A DNA stretch of 64,000 nucleotides from Candidatus Gastranaerophilales bacterium (GTDB lineage Bacteria > Cyanobacteriota > Vampirovibrionia > Gastranaerophilales > Gastranaerophilaceae), in NCBI GenBank assembly GCA_944324345.1, contig CALUVT010000002.1, positions 1 through 64,000 on the forward strand, given 5' to 3'. The notes below the pieces were generated by a model. That model saw only the letters and a list, made by a program, of their open reading frames with translations, did no database searches and was not told where the DNA came from. Position 1 is the first letter of the stretch. Each line of letters starts with the position of its first letter. This document shows, one piece after another, positions 34,661 to 43,381 of this stretch. The translations under genes were made by a program, and so were the position numbers.

Positions 34661-35463
34661 ATGGTAATTATGAAAAGTACTAGAAACTTCGGGGGGGGGG
34701 CACTTTCAGCTTAAACTCCTTTGTTTCGGCTTGCAAAGAATGTAAAAAGTGTTATAATAGTGATATGTTATATCACAGAAGATTTGGATTTACTTTAGCA
34801 GAAGTTTTGATAACTTTAGGAATAGTTGGAGTTGTTGCGGCTTCAACTTTACCTGTTTTGATTGGTAATTACAAAAAAGCACAGACGATATCGAAGTTAA
34901 AGGTTGCTTATACTTTAATAAATGATGCATTTAAACTTGCGGTTGTAGATTACGGTGATATGAAAAATTGGGATTATGTTGAAAATTTTTCTGACGCAGA
35001 TTCTCGCAAGGCTTTTATAGATAAGTATCTAATTCCATATGTAAAAGGTGCCGAACCATCAAGTGAAAGTGCTTACAATGCAGTAGGACTTGGGTATCCG
35101 TCATCAACATCAAAATACTTCCCTCATCAACCTAATGGCAGTATTGTCGGAATGAGTTCACAAAATTATTACCCCATAGGGCTCTTAAATGGTATTTTTT
35201 ATTATGCCGGCCCTGACGGTTATGGTAATCTTGTTTTTCATGCAGATTTGAACGGTGTTAACAAACCTAATCTATACGGTTATGATTTATTTCAGTTTAT
35301 TCTTGTTCCTGATATAAATACTATTAAAATGCACACATATCAATATCGCTACATTACTGATAATGCTTATACTTACTGTAAAGATTCAAATGCATTTGGA
35401 TGTGGGCTTGTTATTGAAAAAAACAGCTGGGATATTCCGAATGACTATCCTATAAAATTTTAA
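34661..35463 (+). CDS. Prepilin-like protein 2, frame interrupted by a G10 tract
   Basis: ATG 34661 has a perfect TAGGAGG upstream and reads ten codons (MVIMKSTRNF) into the G run, then stops at TAA 34712 (GGGALSA, stop). With one more G (or two fewer) it continues GTFSLNSFVSACKECKKC into RRFGFTLAEVLITLGIVGVV, 267 aa. A second ATG at 34765 (MLYHRRFG) gives a normal short prepilin leader. It has no Shine-Dalgarno but is preceded by a leaderless-type promoter, so two routes of expression are possible. Ends in YPIKF. The stop overlaps that of lpxK. Confidence 0.85.
34691..34700 (+). repeat. G10 homopolymer in prepilin-like gene 2
   Basis: Ten G after TTC, followed by CACTTTCAGCTTAAACTC, an 18-bp string identical after the tract at 60726. 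Confidence 0.9.
34731..34758 (+). promoter_or_regulatory. Internal leaderless-type promoter in prepilin-like gene 2
   Basis: TTGCAA (34731-34736), 16-bp spacer, TATAAT (34753-34758), N6, ATG 34765. The same spacing occurs at 60766-60793. The stretch also encodes conserved residues (KKCxNxDM), so the match could be partly due to coding. Confidence 0.45.
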
Positions 35464-36473
35464 TCAGAAAGTACCGAAGTAACGTCTATTTCAGTTTTTA
35501 ATTTTAGTGCGTAGATGTCTTCGCGGTTAAAATTTTGCATCTTTACTGCATCTTTTTCCGTTGTTACAACTGTACCTGTAGGAATTTCACTTTCTGTGTA
35601 TGAATGATGATCGTCAAATGATAAAGTTTGTTTTATGTTATAGTTGTTTAGAAATTTGTAAAACTGTTCGGGTTGACCGATTGCACTTATTGCAATTATG
35701 TCACTGTCATTTTCTAAAGTAGTACCTGTTTTGATATTGTACACATAATCCGGTTCTGTTTTGCAGAGGAAGGTTTTAAGATTTAATCTTTTTGACATAA
35801 CTTTTGCAAGTTTTTCCGCTCTTGTATGGTCTGTATTTTTACTTACTATAACCAATTTATCTATTCTTGAAAAGGCTTCTTTCCCTTCTCTTAAAGGTCC
35901 TGCAGGTAATAGCTTTTCATTTCCAAGAATTTTTTCACTATCTATCAAAACTATATCTAAATCCCTATGAAGTTTTCTATGCTGAAAACCGTCATCAAGA
36001 ATAATCTTTGTTACTCCAAAATTTTCTACGGCATACTTTGCAGCTTTGTAACGGTTCTTTGATGTTATGACAATGGCTCCTTTTACGTTTTTACTCAGCC
36101 AAAAGGGTTCATCTCCCGCAAGTCTTGCATTATAAAAAACATTTTCACCATCAGATATGACGTTAATATTTTTATTTGAAAGTTTTCCGCCATAACCGCG
36201 TGAAATTATGGCTGTTTTTTCTCCCTTAGCTATGAAATATTTTGCAAACTCTGCAACAACAGGAGTTTTACCAACCCCGCCGGTTGTAAGATTCCCTATG
36301 GAAACTACGAATGCATCTACCTTTTGGGGCTTTATTATATTTGAGTCATACAATTTGTTTTTGAACCCGCTTGCCAGTGCGTAAAATACAGAGGCAAATT
36401 CAAGAAACTTTATAAAGAATCCGCTTGCATTTTTATCGTAGTGAATTTCGGTAATTTTTGTCTTCAAATTCAT
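35460..36473 (-). CDS. lpxK: Tetraacyldisaccharide 4'-kinase
   Basis: 337 aa. P-loop in GNLTTGGVGKTPVVAEFA (about 62-79), SRGYGGK, LAGDEPFWL, and DDGFQHRKLHRDLDIVLID. It phosphorylates the lipid A precursor at the inner membrane, showing that the organism makes lipid A. Downstream of the MCE gene (40 bp), and its stop overlaps that of prepilin-like gene 2 (TTAA). Confidence 0.96.
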   Translation of the reverse strand: MNLKTKITEIHYDKNASGFFIKFLEFASVFYALASGFKNKLYDSNIIKPQKVDAFVVSIGNLTTGGVGKTPVVAEFAKYFIAKGEKTAIISRGYGGKLSNKNINVISDGENVFYNARLAGDEPFWLSKNVKGAIVITSKNRYKAAKYAVENFGVTKIILDDGFQHRKLHRDLDIVLIDSEKILGNEKLLPAGPLREGKEAFSRIDKLVIVSKNTDHTRAEKLAKVMSKRLNLKTFLCKTEPDYVYNIKTGTTLENDSDIIAISAIGQPEQFYKFLNNYNIKQTLSFDDHHSYTESEIPTGTVVTTEKDAVKMQNFNREDIYALKLKTEIDVTSVLSD

Positions 36474-36513
36474 TTGGCTTTTATCTGACTTTCAAAAATT
36501 TTATCTATTCTTT

Positions 36514-37875
36514 TTAGAACATCAAACGCCAGAGTAAAAATCTCTTGTTGAGTTTTTCGGAGAACTTTCTTAGATTGCAGGTAGTTGCTCTGGTATTTTC
36601 AACAATTGATTCCAGTTCGGTTTTGTTCTCTGGTGTAACTTTATTCACGGCATCAAGAGCCTTTGAAATATCTATCATTGCGTTATTAATGTTATTTACA
36701 GCTCTATTTATGTCATTTTTCAATTGATCATCTTTGGTTAAAGTATTAACGTAGCTGCTGATTTCGTTTAAGTTATGCGTAATCGCTCTGATATCTTCAG
36801 CCATTTGTTGTGCTTCTTTTTCGTCTCCTATAATCTTATTTAGATTTTGTGACAATTTATCAATAGAATTTGCTGTAGACATCATTGTTGTCTTAAATTG
36901 CGGATCGCCGATTATATTGTTAATATTATACGAAAGTATATTAAAGTCTGTTGTAGCTTTATCCATCATTACCATAAGCTGATTTAAGTCGCCTTTGGAT
37001 GTATCAATGAGATCATTTAATTTTGCCATTGTATCACTTGTTTGTCCGGTAAGAGCGTTTATATGTGATACAGACATTTTCAATTCAGCGATAACTTGAT
37101 CAGAAAGCAGGTCATTAATTTTCTTATTCGTTTCAGTCAAAGATTCTGCAGCTCTGTACTGCCAATCCATAAAATCTGCTATTCGCATAGGTTCTACTAT
37201 TGTGTATGGAGATTTCTGGGTTGGATAAGGTAAAGTAATGTCATCAAGTGTAGAAATTCTCAATACGTTAGTTCCGTTTTCTTTTACAACTTTACCTTTT
37301 AAAAATTCGGGGAGAATAAGACCTGGCAAATTTATCACGTAATCTACTTTGTACGCAAAATTTGTTTTAATATTATCTTTTATTGCGAATGGAATAACAT
37401 CTTTCGATACAACTTCAATATCTGTTATTTTGCCGACATTATAATATTTTTTGTCCAGTTTCATTTGAACATTGTCATCTTTATACAGAATATCTTTTGT
37501 CAGCATGGGTACGAAGACGGTTCTTGTTTTAGGCGGTGTGATTTCCAAAAACAGCTCACCTATAAGCCCTGATTGTTGTATTGAAAGCATTGACGCTTTA
37601 GGAATATCAACATTTGGTTCTGTGATAACAAATTTCACTTTTACGTAACTGTTTTCACCATCAATTACCGGGGTGATTTCTTCTACTTGACCAACACGAA
37701 GCCCCATCATTTGCACGCCTGCTCCTGGACGAAGACCGTTTACATCTTTGAACTGAACTTCAACCCTATCTGCTGAAGAAAACGTTCTGCCCTTAACCTT
37801 AAAGACTACACCTATCAATAAAACTAATGCGAGTAAAGTTAGTAGTCCTACTTTAAAAGATGATGAAAATTTCAT
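36514..37875 (-). CDS. MCE/MlaD-domain lipid-transport protein
   Basis: 453 aa. One N-terminal membrane helix (about 8-26), then an MCE domain (RVEVQFKDVNGLRPGAGVQM, MGLRVGQVEEITPV, SGLIGELFLEI) interrupted by an ~85-residue insert. A long alpha-helical C-terminal region (about 230-440) follows. It probably spans the periplasm as part of a phospholipid-transport channel between membranes. It is upstream of lpxK in the same direction, so both serve the outer membrane. No MlaE or MlaF gene is adjacent. Confidence 0.88.
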   Translation of the reverse strand: MKFSSSFKVGLLTLLALVLLIGVVFKVKGRTFSSADRVEVQFKDVNGLRPGAGVQMMGLRVGQVEEITPVIDGENSYVKVKFVITEPNVDIPKASMLSIQQSGLIGELFLEITPPKTRTVFVPMLTKDILYKDDNVQMKLDKKYYNVGKITDIEVVSKDVIPFAIKDNIKTNFAYKVDYVINLPGLILPEFLKGKVVKENGTNVLRISTLDDITLPYPTQKSPYTIVEPMRIADFMDWQYRAAESLTETNKKINDLLSDQVIAELKMSVSHINALTGQTSDTMAKLNDLIDTSKGDLNQLMVMMDKATTDFNILSYNINNIIGDPQFKTTMMSTANSIDKLSQNLNKIIGDEKEAQQMAEDIRAITHNLNEISSYVNTLTKDDQLKNDINRAVNNINNAMIDISKALDAVNKVTPENKTELESIVENTRATTCNLRKFSEKLNKRFLLWRLMF

Positions 37876-37948
37876 TTGCTACCTTTCTTACTTTAAAATT
37901 ATTGTAGCAAAAACAACAAAATTGTGCAAAATTGTTAATTAAACAATA

Positions 37949-38656
37949 CTACAGATAGTTTGCAAGGATGTTTCTGACATAATTTTGAGTTTCTTTGTAA
38001 GGCGGAACGCCGTCATATTTATCAACTGCTCCGGGACCGGCATTATAGGCTGCAAGGGCTAATATCATGTTCCCGTTATATTTATCAAGCATGGATTTTA
38101 AATACTTCACTCCGCCTTCAACATTTTGAACTATGTTGTAAGGATCTCTTACTCCAAGATTTTTTGCTGTTGAAGGCATTAACTGCATTAATCCCATTGC
38201 TCCGGCTTTTGATTTTGCTTTAGGGTTAAAGCCTGACTCTTGTTTTATAAGAGCTTGAACCAATTTCTCATCTACACCGTGTTTTTTTGAAATTTGGGAT
38301 ACAACATTCAAAATCTGGGATTTGCTTGCAGGTTGAGTGTTGGCCTGAATTGCCATAGCTTCATTAATCGAATTTGTTAAACTTATTTGCGGAGATTGTC
38401 TTACAATGTCTGCATTGACCGATTTGAGCTGAGGGTTAAGAAGAAGAGTTCCAAAATTCGATTTTGTTGTTGATTGTAGTACTTTTTCAAAGGATGGGGT
38501 ATTAGTTTTGTTATTAGGGTATATTGCATCTAAAGGGTTTTGCGGCTCACTGGAGGCTGTCAGGTTGTTAACCTTGTTTGCAATTTGGGCGTAACGTTCC
38601 ATTGCTTGTGCTTGACCGCCTGTATTTAATAAGTTTTGAATAAAGTTTGAAAACAT
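37949..38656 (-). CDS. Lytic transglycosylase (SLT family 1)
   Basis: 235 aa. The C-terminal domain (about 125-235) has catalytic Glu in ALIKQESGFNPKAKS, then GAMGLMQLMPSTAKNLGV and ALAAYNAGPGAVDKYDGVPP. The N-terminal 120 residues are low-complexity and have no obvious signal peptide, a layout shared with proteins exported with flagella or pili. It cleaves the glycan strand of peptidoglycan. GGGTG precedes the ATG. Confidence 0.9.
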   Translation of the reverse strand: MFSNFIQNLLNTGGQAQAMERYAQIANKVNNLTASSEPQNPLDAIYPNNKTNTPSFEKVLQSTTKSNFGTLLLNPQLKSVNADIVRQSPQISLTNSINEAMAIQANTQPASKSQILNVVSQISKKHGVDEKLVQALIKQESGFNPKAKSKAGAMGLMQLMPSTAKNLGVRDPYNIVQNVEGGVKYLKSMLDKYNGNMILALAAYNAGPGAVDKYDGVPPYKETQNYVRNILANYL

Positions 38657-38791
38657 TTTGACACCCTTATATATTTACATCACAAAGAGAATATAAAAAC
38701 CTTCCTCCAATTATATTCTATACATAATCGGAATTTTGCGTATCCTCTATTTGAATTAATGATTTTAAAAGATTTGTCAAATATTCTACTT

Positions 38792-39838
38792 TTATTTTAT
38801 ATACATGCAATCACCATAGGAAAAGAATCGATATTTATTTTCGATAGCTTCTCTATAAGCTTTGAATATAAAATCTTTGCCAGCCAGTGCACTAACAAGC
38901 ATTAAAAGGGTTGATTTTGGCAGGTGAAAATTTGTTATTAGATTATCAATTACTTTGAACTCATAAGGCGGGTAAATAAATAATTCAGAATGATCATGGC
39001 AAGGCTTTATGCATCCGTATTTTTGATATGCCGTTTCGAGAGTTCTTACTGTTGTTGTTCCTACGGCAACTATTTTTTTCCCCTTGGCTTTAGCCTCATT
39101 AATTTGGGTTGCTGCTTTTTCTGAAATTTCAAATGTTTCGGAGTGCATTTTGTGATCTTCAATATTGTCGCATTGAACAGGCCTGAATGTTCCAAGTCCA
39201 ACATTTAAAGTTATGTATGCAAGCTCTACCCCTTTGTTTTCCAGTTTTTGTAAAATCTCTTTAGTAAAATGTAAACCTGCAGTAGGAGCTGCGACGGACT
39301 TTTCATCTTCTGCGTAAACTGTTTGATAACGTTCAAAATCAAGTTTTTTTAAGTCTTCATCAGGGGTTTTTCTTTCAATGTATGGTGGTAATGGGATTTG
39401 ACCGTTTCGGTGAAGAACATCAAGTATGTTATTACTTTCATATATTAGCTCCACAAGCCATTCCCCGTTTTCTTCCAGTCTTTTGACGGCTTTTACAGAC
39501 AACTCATCACTTATTTTTATAACTGTATCAGGCTTGATTCTTTTAGAAGGTTTAATTAATACATCCCAGAGTTTTCCTTCCTTTTGCGACAGTAAAAAAA
39601 CTTCTATCTTCGCACCGGTATCTTTGTGACCTATAAGGCGTGCAGGTAGAACTCTGGTGTTATTCATTACAAGCAAAGTATCTTTTTCCAAAATATCGAC
39701 TATGTCATAAAAATGCTTATGAGTAATGGTTCCGTTTTTCCTGTCAAGAACCATCATTCTGGAATTTTCTCTTTTGTCCGCAGGCATTTGTGCTATTAAA
39801 TTTTCGGGCAAATTGTAATCATAATCAGATAAAAGCAT
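38792..39838 (-). CDS. queA: S-adenosylmethionine:tRNA ribosyltransferase-isomerase
   Basis: 348 aa, normal length. DYNLPENLIAQMPADKRENS at the start, then VMNNTRVLPARL, SVAAPTAGLHFT and FHLPKSTLLMLVSALAG. It adds the cyclopentene precursor to preQ1 in queuosine synthesis on tRNA. It is 32 bp downstream of yidC on the same strand. Confidence 0.97.
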   Translation of the reverse strand: MLLSDYDYNLPENLIAQMPADKRENSRMMVLDRKNGTITHKHFYDIVDILEKDTLLVMNNTRVLPARLIGHKDTGAKIEVFLLSQKEGKLWDVLIKPSKRIKPDTVIKISDELSVKAVKRLEENGEWLVELIYESNNILDVLHRNGQIPLPPYIERKTPDEDLKKLDFERYQTVYAEDEKSVAAPTAGLHFTKEILQKLENKGVELAYITLNVGLGTFRPVQCDNIEDHKMHSETFEISEKAATQINEAKAKGKKIVAVGTTTVRTLETAYQKYGCIKPCHDHSELFIYPPYEFKVIDNLITNFHLPKSTLLMLVSALAGKDFIFKAYREAIENKYRFFSYGDCMYIK

Positions 39839-39870
39839 ATATTTTCTCTCTATTGTAAAACCCTGCGAAA

Positions 39871-40959
39871 CTACTGCTTTGGCTCTATTTTTTTTGCATT
39901 GCCGATATCGCTGTCCGTAACAATATTTTTAGTTCTTTCTTGTTCCATATCTATCTGTTTATTAACAATTACTGTCTGCAAAATTTGTATGACATTACTT
40001 GTTACAAGGTAAAGTAAAACACCTGCAGGTATAGGAATTATAACAAAAGTTCCGATAATCATAATAGGCATAAATGTTCCCATCGACTTTTGTATGGCTT
40101 CCTGCGTAGGATCAAGTGCTCCGTCTTTCGGTTTGTTTGTCGCCATCATAACCTTTTGAGATGCAAACATTGTAAGTGCAAACAATGCAATTAACACAAA
40201 TACATCCCAGTGGAAGGTTCTCTCAGCAACGGTTGTTGGGACAGAAGCTGCAAGAACGCTACCTTCTTTTTTGAATGTTATATTTTCAATCTCTTTATTT
40301 GACATATCAGTGACAGCTATTTCAGCTTTTTCAATCTGATCCAATTGTGCAAACTTTAAGTTTAAATGATCCAAATCAATTTTAAAATCAACATTTTCTC
40401 CGGGCTTAAATTCCCCTTGAATTTCAATAGCTTTGTTCGGGTCTTTAATCTTTACATCATCAATTGTTTCATTTGGCAGGTAAACTTTAGCAGTTTTGGC
40501 AAGAATAAAAGTATCACCCTGAGATACACCAAAATTGCCGTCGTAAGAACGTCCTGCTGTTGCTCTCAAGGTAGTATCTAATCTTCCCAGAAACCCGAAA
40601 GATGTATCGCCTGCAATTTTGATAAATTGCGGACTCATCAAGGCCGAATATAAAAGAATGAATATAGGTAATTGAATTAATAAAGGCAGACAGCCTCCCA
40701 TCGGATTAAACTTATGTTCTTTATAGAACTCCATAAGTTTTTGCTGCATTTTTTGCGGGTCGCTTTTATATCTGTCTTGTATAGCTTTTATTTTAGGTTG
40801 AAGAGTTTGCATCATCTTCATGGAACGTTGTTGAGAAACGTTTAGCGGCCACATAGCCAATCTAACAACGACAGTCAATAAAATAATAGCAACACCGTAA
40901 TTGCCAACAACAGAAGCCAACGCTTTTAATGCTTCAATAGTTAAAGTTGTAAAATCCAA
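39871..40959 (-). CDS. yidC: Membrane protein insertase YidC/Oxa1 with a large insert
   Basis: 362 aa. A first membrane helix (about 18-38), the cytosolic hairpin PKIKAIQDRYKSDPQKMQQK, NPMGGCLPLLIQLPIFILLY, then an insert of about 110 residues (about 120-235), then the remaining helices (WDVFVLIALFALTMFASQKV; FMPIMIIGTFVIIPIPAGVL). There is no long N-terminal domain as in E. coli. The insert after helix 2 resembles the position of the extra domain in cyanobacterial YidC. It inserts membrane proteins into the inner membrane. Confidence 0.95.
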   Translation of the reverse strand: MDFTTLTIEALKALASVVGNYGVAIILLTVVVRLAMWPLNVSQQRSMKMMQTLQPKIKAIQDRYKSDPQKMQQKLMEFYKEHKFNPMGGCLPLLIQLPIFILLYSALMSPQFIKIAGDTSFGFLGRLDTTLRATAGRSYDGNFGVSQGDTFILAKTAKVYLPNETIDDVKIKDPNKAIEIQGEFKPGENVDFKIDLDHLNLKFAQLDQIEKAEIAVTDMSNKEIENITFKKEGSVLAASVPTTVAERTFHWDVFVLIALFALTMFASQKVMMATNKPKDGALDPTQEAIQKSMGTFMPIMIIGTFVIIPIPAGVLLYLVTSNVIQILQTVIVNKQIDMEQERTKNIVTDSDIGNAKKIEPKQ

Positions 40960-41110
40960 TTTCCCTAATCCTCATTTAATAGTGTAAAATCTCTCTCCAA
41001 AAGTGTATTATAAAATAACATTATAGTCAACTTTAAATAATCACTGATAAAAAATTATAAATTTCTATTGACTTTCTATTATTTTTTGTATAAATTTAAA
41101 AATGCACTGT

Positions 41111-41187
41111 CGGGATGTGGCGCAGCTTGGTAGCGCACCTCGCTTGGGACGAGGGGGTCGCACGTTCAAATCGTGTCATCCCGACCA
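41111..41187 (+). tRNA. tRNA-Pro(UGG)
   Basis: 77 nt with encoded CCA. Acceptor CGGGATG/CATCCCG, anticodon loop CTTGGGA (UGG), T-arm GCACG-TTCAAAT-CGTGT. Confidence 0.95.
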
Positions 41188-41189
41188 TT

Positions 41190-41222
41190 TAAAAAGAGAT
41201 TGATTTAATCAATCTCTTTTTT
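41190..41222 (+). terminator. tRNA-Pro terminator
   Basis: AAAGAGATTGATT/AATCAATCTCTTT perfect stem followed by T8. The symmetrical A-run may also stop the minus-strand gene at 41223. Confidence 0.85.
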
Positions 41223-42035
41223 TTATTCTTTATTGCTTAACAAACTTTGTTTTGCTGCAACTCCAAGACCTATGCCTGCTATTAAGTATGTTAACCAGGC
41301 AAAGAAGTAATTTCTCTTGAGTGGTGCGAGATTAACAGCTTTACCTAAAGTTTCTTTTGCAGCTTTTACTCCTCTTATTGAGGCTAATCCTTCTTCAACA
41401 ATTGTTGGAAGGAATGATGCAAAACCTATTAGTCCGGCATTTCTTTCAATAAAGTTCTTTTTGTTATCTTTATCTTTAGGTATAGCACCATTAAGCAGCA
41501 AAAGAACTGTTGGTACAGCCGAAACATAACCGCGGGACTTTTGTAGAAATTTTAAAAATTTACCTTTATGTGCGTTTATAGCATGTCCCAATTCATGCAA
41601 GATAAGAGAAGGTTTACTTTTTGGTGCAACTGCAAGTTTTAGTTCATCTGTGTAAAAAGCATTTTCTCCCCTTGCAACTGGTTTTAAAGCTTCGCGAATA
41701 GAACCGCCGTAGTTATTGATGTTTCTGTTGTCAATAAAATCAACGGTTACATTAAGGTTATTTTTATTAACCATATTTTGGGCAGTTTTGTAGATGTTTT
41801 CTGCTGAGGTAAATTCCTTTCCTCGCATAAGTTTATTGCCGCACCATTGCGATGCCTTTTGCAAAAACATTGCTATCCCTTGAAGTATACCTGCTGTAAC
41901 AAGTGTTTTGGCTGTATTTTGCTCTTGAGGAACTCCTTCATAAGAAGGCATGCCAATGTAGCCGTTATCAGGATGATTCCAAGTGCGGCCGTAGTAATTG
42001 CCAAAATTAGGTTGTACACTACTTAAACTATTCAC
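41223..42035 (-). CDS. Zincin-like membrane protein (HELGH)
   Basis: 270 aa. LILHELGHAINAH (about 142-154) is an HExxH metalloprotease motif. Hydrophobic segments are present near 45-60, 170-185 and 240-262. Residues about 60-140 (SAENIYKTAQNMV; NNYGGSIREAL) are unrecognised. The N-terminus QPNFGNYYG belongs to the short F-G motif group discussed in the findings. Exact protease family not identified; a membrane-bound zinc peptidase is the best reading. Confidence 0.7.
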   Translation of the reverse strand: MNSLSSVQPNFGNYYGRTWNHPDNGYIGMPSYEGVPQEQNTAKTLVTAGILQGIAMFLQKASQWCGNKLMRGKEFTSAENIYKTAQNMVNKNNLNVTVDFIDNRNINNYGGSIREALKPVARGENAFYTDELKLAVAPKSKPSLILHELGHAINAHKGKFLKFLQKSRGYVSAVPTVLLLLNGAIPKDKDNKKNFIERNAGLIGFASFLPTIVEEGLASIRGVKAAKETLGKAVNLAPLKRNYFFAWLTYLIAGIGLGVAAKQSLLSNKE

Positions 42036-42073
42036 AAGTTTATTAAAACAAGAAAATGTTAAAAATTGCTAAT

Positions 42074-42208
42074 TTATTCAACTTTGCTAAACATATCTTT
42101 ACCTACCCCGCAAACCGGGCAAACCCAATCTTCAGGCAGTTCTTCAAATTTCTTACCTTCTTTTTCTTCGTCGAATATCCATCCGCATGCGTTACATTTG
42201 TACTTCAT
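42074..42208 (-). CDS. Short rubredoxin-like protein
   Basis: 44 aa. [17 protein letters not shown] at the start and [17 protein letters not shown] at the end give the two C-x2-C knuckles that bind one iron. It is about ten residues shorter than classic rubredoxin because the middle loop is missing. AAAGGAGG lies upstream of the ATG. A small electron carrier, plausible in an anaerobe for peroxide or superoxide defence. Its start region faces the promoter of the divergent thioesterase gene. Confidence 0.9.
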   Translation of the reverse strand: MKYKCNACGWIFDEEKEGKKFEELPEDWVCPVCGVGKDMFSKVE

Positions 42209-42227
42209 TTATTTACCTCCTTTGTGT

Positions 42228-42233
42228 TATAAT
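42228..42233 (+). promoter_or_regulatory. -10 box of the thioesterase operon
   Basis: TATAAT nine bases before the ATG at 42243, with no Shine-Dalgarno. Transcripts should have almost no leader. Confidence 0.45.
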
Positions 42234-42242
42234 GTTTTTGTT

Positions 42243-42668
42243 ATGAAAAATGTTTTTGAAACTAAAGTTTATTATTCTGACACTGATGCTTATGGTGTTG
42301 TCTGGCATGGCTCATATTTAAGGTGGCTTGAAAAAGGAAGAGTTGACCTGTGTGATTCAATGGGGCTTGATTTGGTAACATTGAAAAATTCAGATATTCT
42401 TTTGCCTGTTACAAATATGAATGTCAGATATAAGGCGTCTGCCAGATTGAATGATACAGTTATTATTGAAACTTGGATTGAAAAATTCAATAGTCTGTCG
42501 ATTACTTTTAAGCAGGTTATTAAATCTAAAGAAACAGGTAAAATATTTATTGAAGCATTATTTGATGTTGTCGCAATAACCGAAGCAGGCAAGTTATATA
42601 GAAGATTACCTGATGTCATTTCAAATGTTTTAGATAAGGGTTTTGAAAAATGTCCGCAACTCGTTTAA
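42243..42668 (+). CDS. Acyl-CoA thioesterase, YbgC/4-hydroxybenzoyl-CoA type
   Basis: 141 aa from the ATG at 42243; an open frame runs back to 42066 but overlaps the rubredoxin on the other strand and contains no family sequence. Hotdog fold with the active-site pattern VYYSDTDAYGVVWHGSYLRW and the typical core NVRYKASARLNDTVIIETWI. It hydrolyses acyl-CoA esters in the cytosol. It overlaps the next gene by 19 bp; first gene of a three-gene operon with the pseudouridine synthase and coaE. Confidence 0.92.
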   Translation: MKNVFETKVYYSDTDAYGVVWHGSYLRWLEKGRVDLCDSMGLDLVTLKNSDILLPVTNMNVRYKASARLNDTVIIETWIEKFNSLSITFKQVIKSKETGKIFIEALFDVVAITEAGKLYRRLPDVISNVLDKGFEKCPQLV

Positions 42669-43381
42669 ACAAATATATAGCCTCCTGCGGTATTTGTTCA
42701 AGACGAAAGGCAGATGAGTTAATTGAACAAGGCTGTGTAAATGTAAACGGAAAAATTGTAAAAGAACTCGGTTATCTTGTGCAGCCAAAGGATAAAGTTT
42801 TTGTTAATCAAAAGCTGATTAGACCTGTAAAGCATGAGTATTACAGGTTTTATAAACCTGCCGGTTATATCACGACAAGTGATGATGAAAAGGGACGTAA
42901 AACTATATATGATTTGCTGCCTGAGTCGATGTTCGGTTTAAAACCTGTTGGCAGACTAGATAAAGATTCAACAGGGTTGCTTATTTTAACTAATGATGGA
43001 GATTTAATAAATTCTCTTACTCATCCGTCTGTAAAAGTTCCTAAGGTATATCTGGTTACGGTTGATGCAAGGGTTCAGAAGCAAGAATTAGAGAAAATGG
43101 CTCAAGGTATAGAAATAGAACCTGGAAAAACTGCTTATGCAGACATACAAGTTCTTGATATCGACAGTAAACATACTGAGATGCAAATTATTTTATACCA
43201 AGGTATGAACAGGCAGATTAGAAAGATGTTTGAGCATTTTGGGTACGAAGTTAAGACTTTGAAACGAATTCAGCATGCGACGATAACTCTTGACGGCCTA
43301 AGAAGAGGTGAATTTAAACCGATTAAGCCTATTCAAATCAGGGAGTTAAAAAACTTTTTAAACAGGATTTCAAATTCATGA
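42650..43381 (+). CDS. rluB: 23S rRNA pseudouridine synthase, RluB/RsuA family
   Basis: 243 aa. An S4 RNA-binding domain (RLNKYIASCGICSRRKADEL), then the catalytic motif VGRLDKDSTGLLILTNDGDL with the nucleophilic Asp, and NRQIRKMFEHFGYEV. It modifies uridine in large-subunit rRNA (RluB type by size). It overlaps both neighbours, so translation is coupled. Confidence 0.93.
   Translation: MSATRLNKYIASCGICSRRKADELIEQGCVNVNGKIVKELGYLVQPKDKVFVNQKLIRPVKHEYYRFYKPAGYITTSDDEKGRKTIYDLLPESMFGLKPVGRLDKDSTGLLILTNDGDLINSLTHPSVKVPKVYLVTVDARVQKQELEKMAQGIEIEPGKTAYADIQVLDIDSKHTEMQIILYQGMNRQIRKMFEHFGYEVKTLKRIQHATITLDGLRRGEFKPIKPIQIRELKNFLNRISNS

Noticed and set aside
34691-34700. G10 tracts as simple sequencing noise
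   Set aside because: Possible for length, but four independent sites with the same upstream start, ribosome site and downstream element cannot be noise; only the exact count needs checking.
42066-42242. N-terminal extension of the thioesterase frame
   Set aside because: It is antisense to the clear rubredoxin gene and carries no family sequence; the ATG at 42243 fits the hotdog N-terminus.
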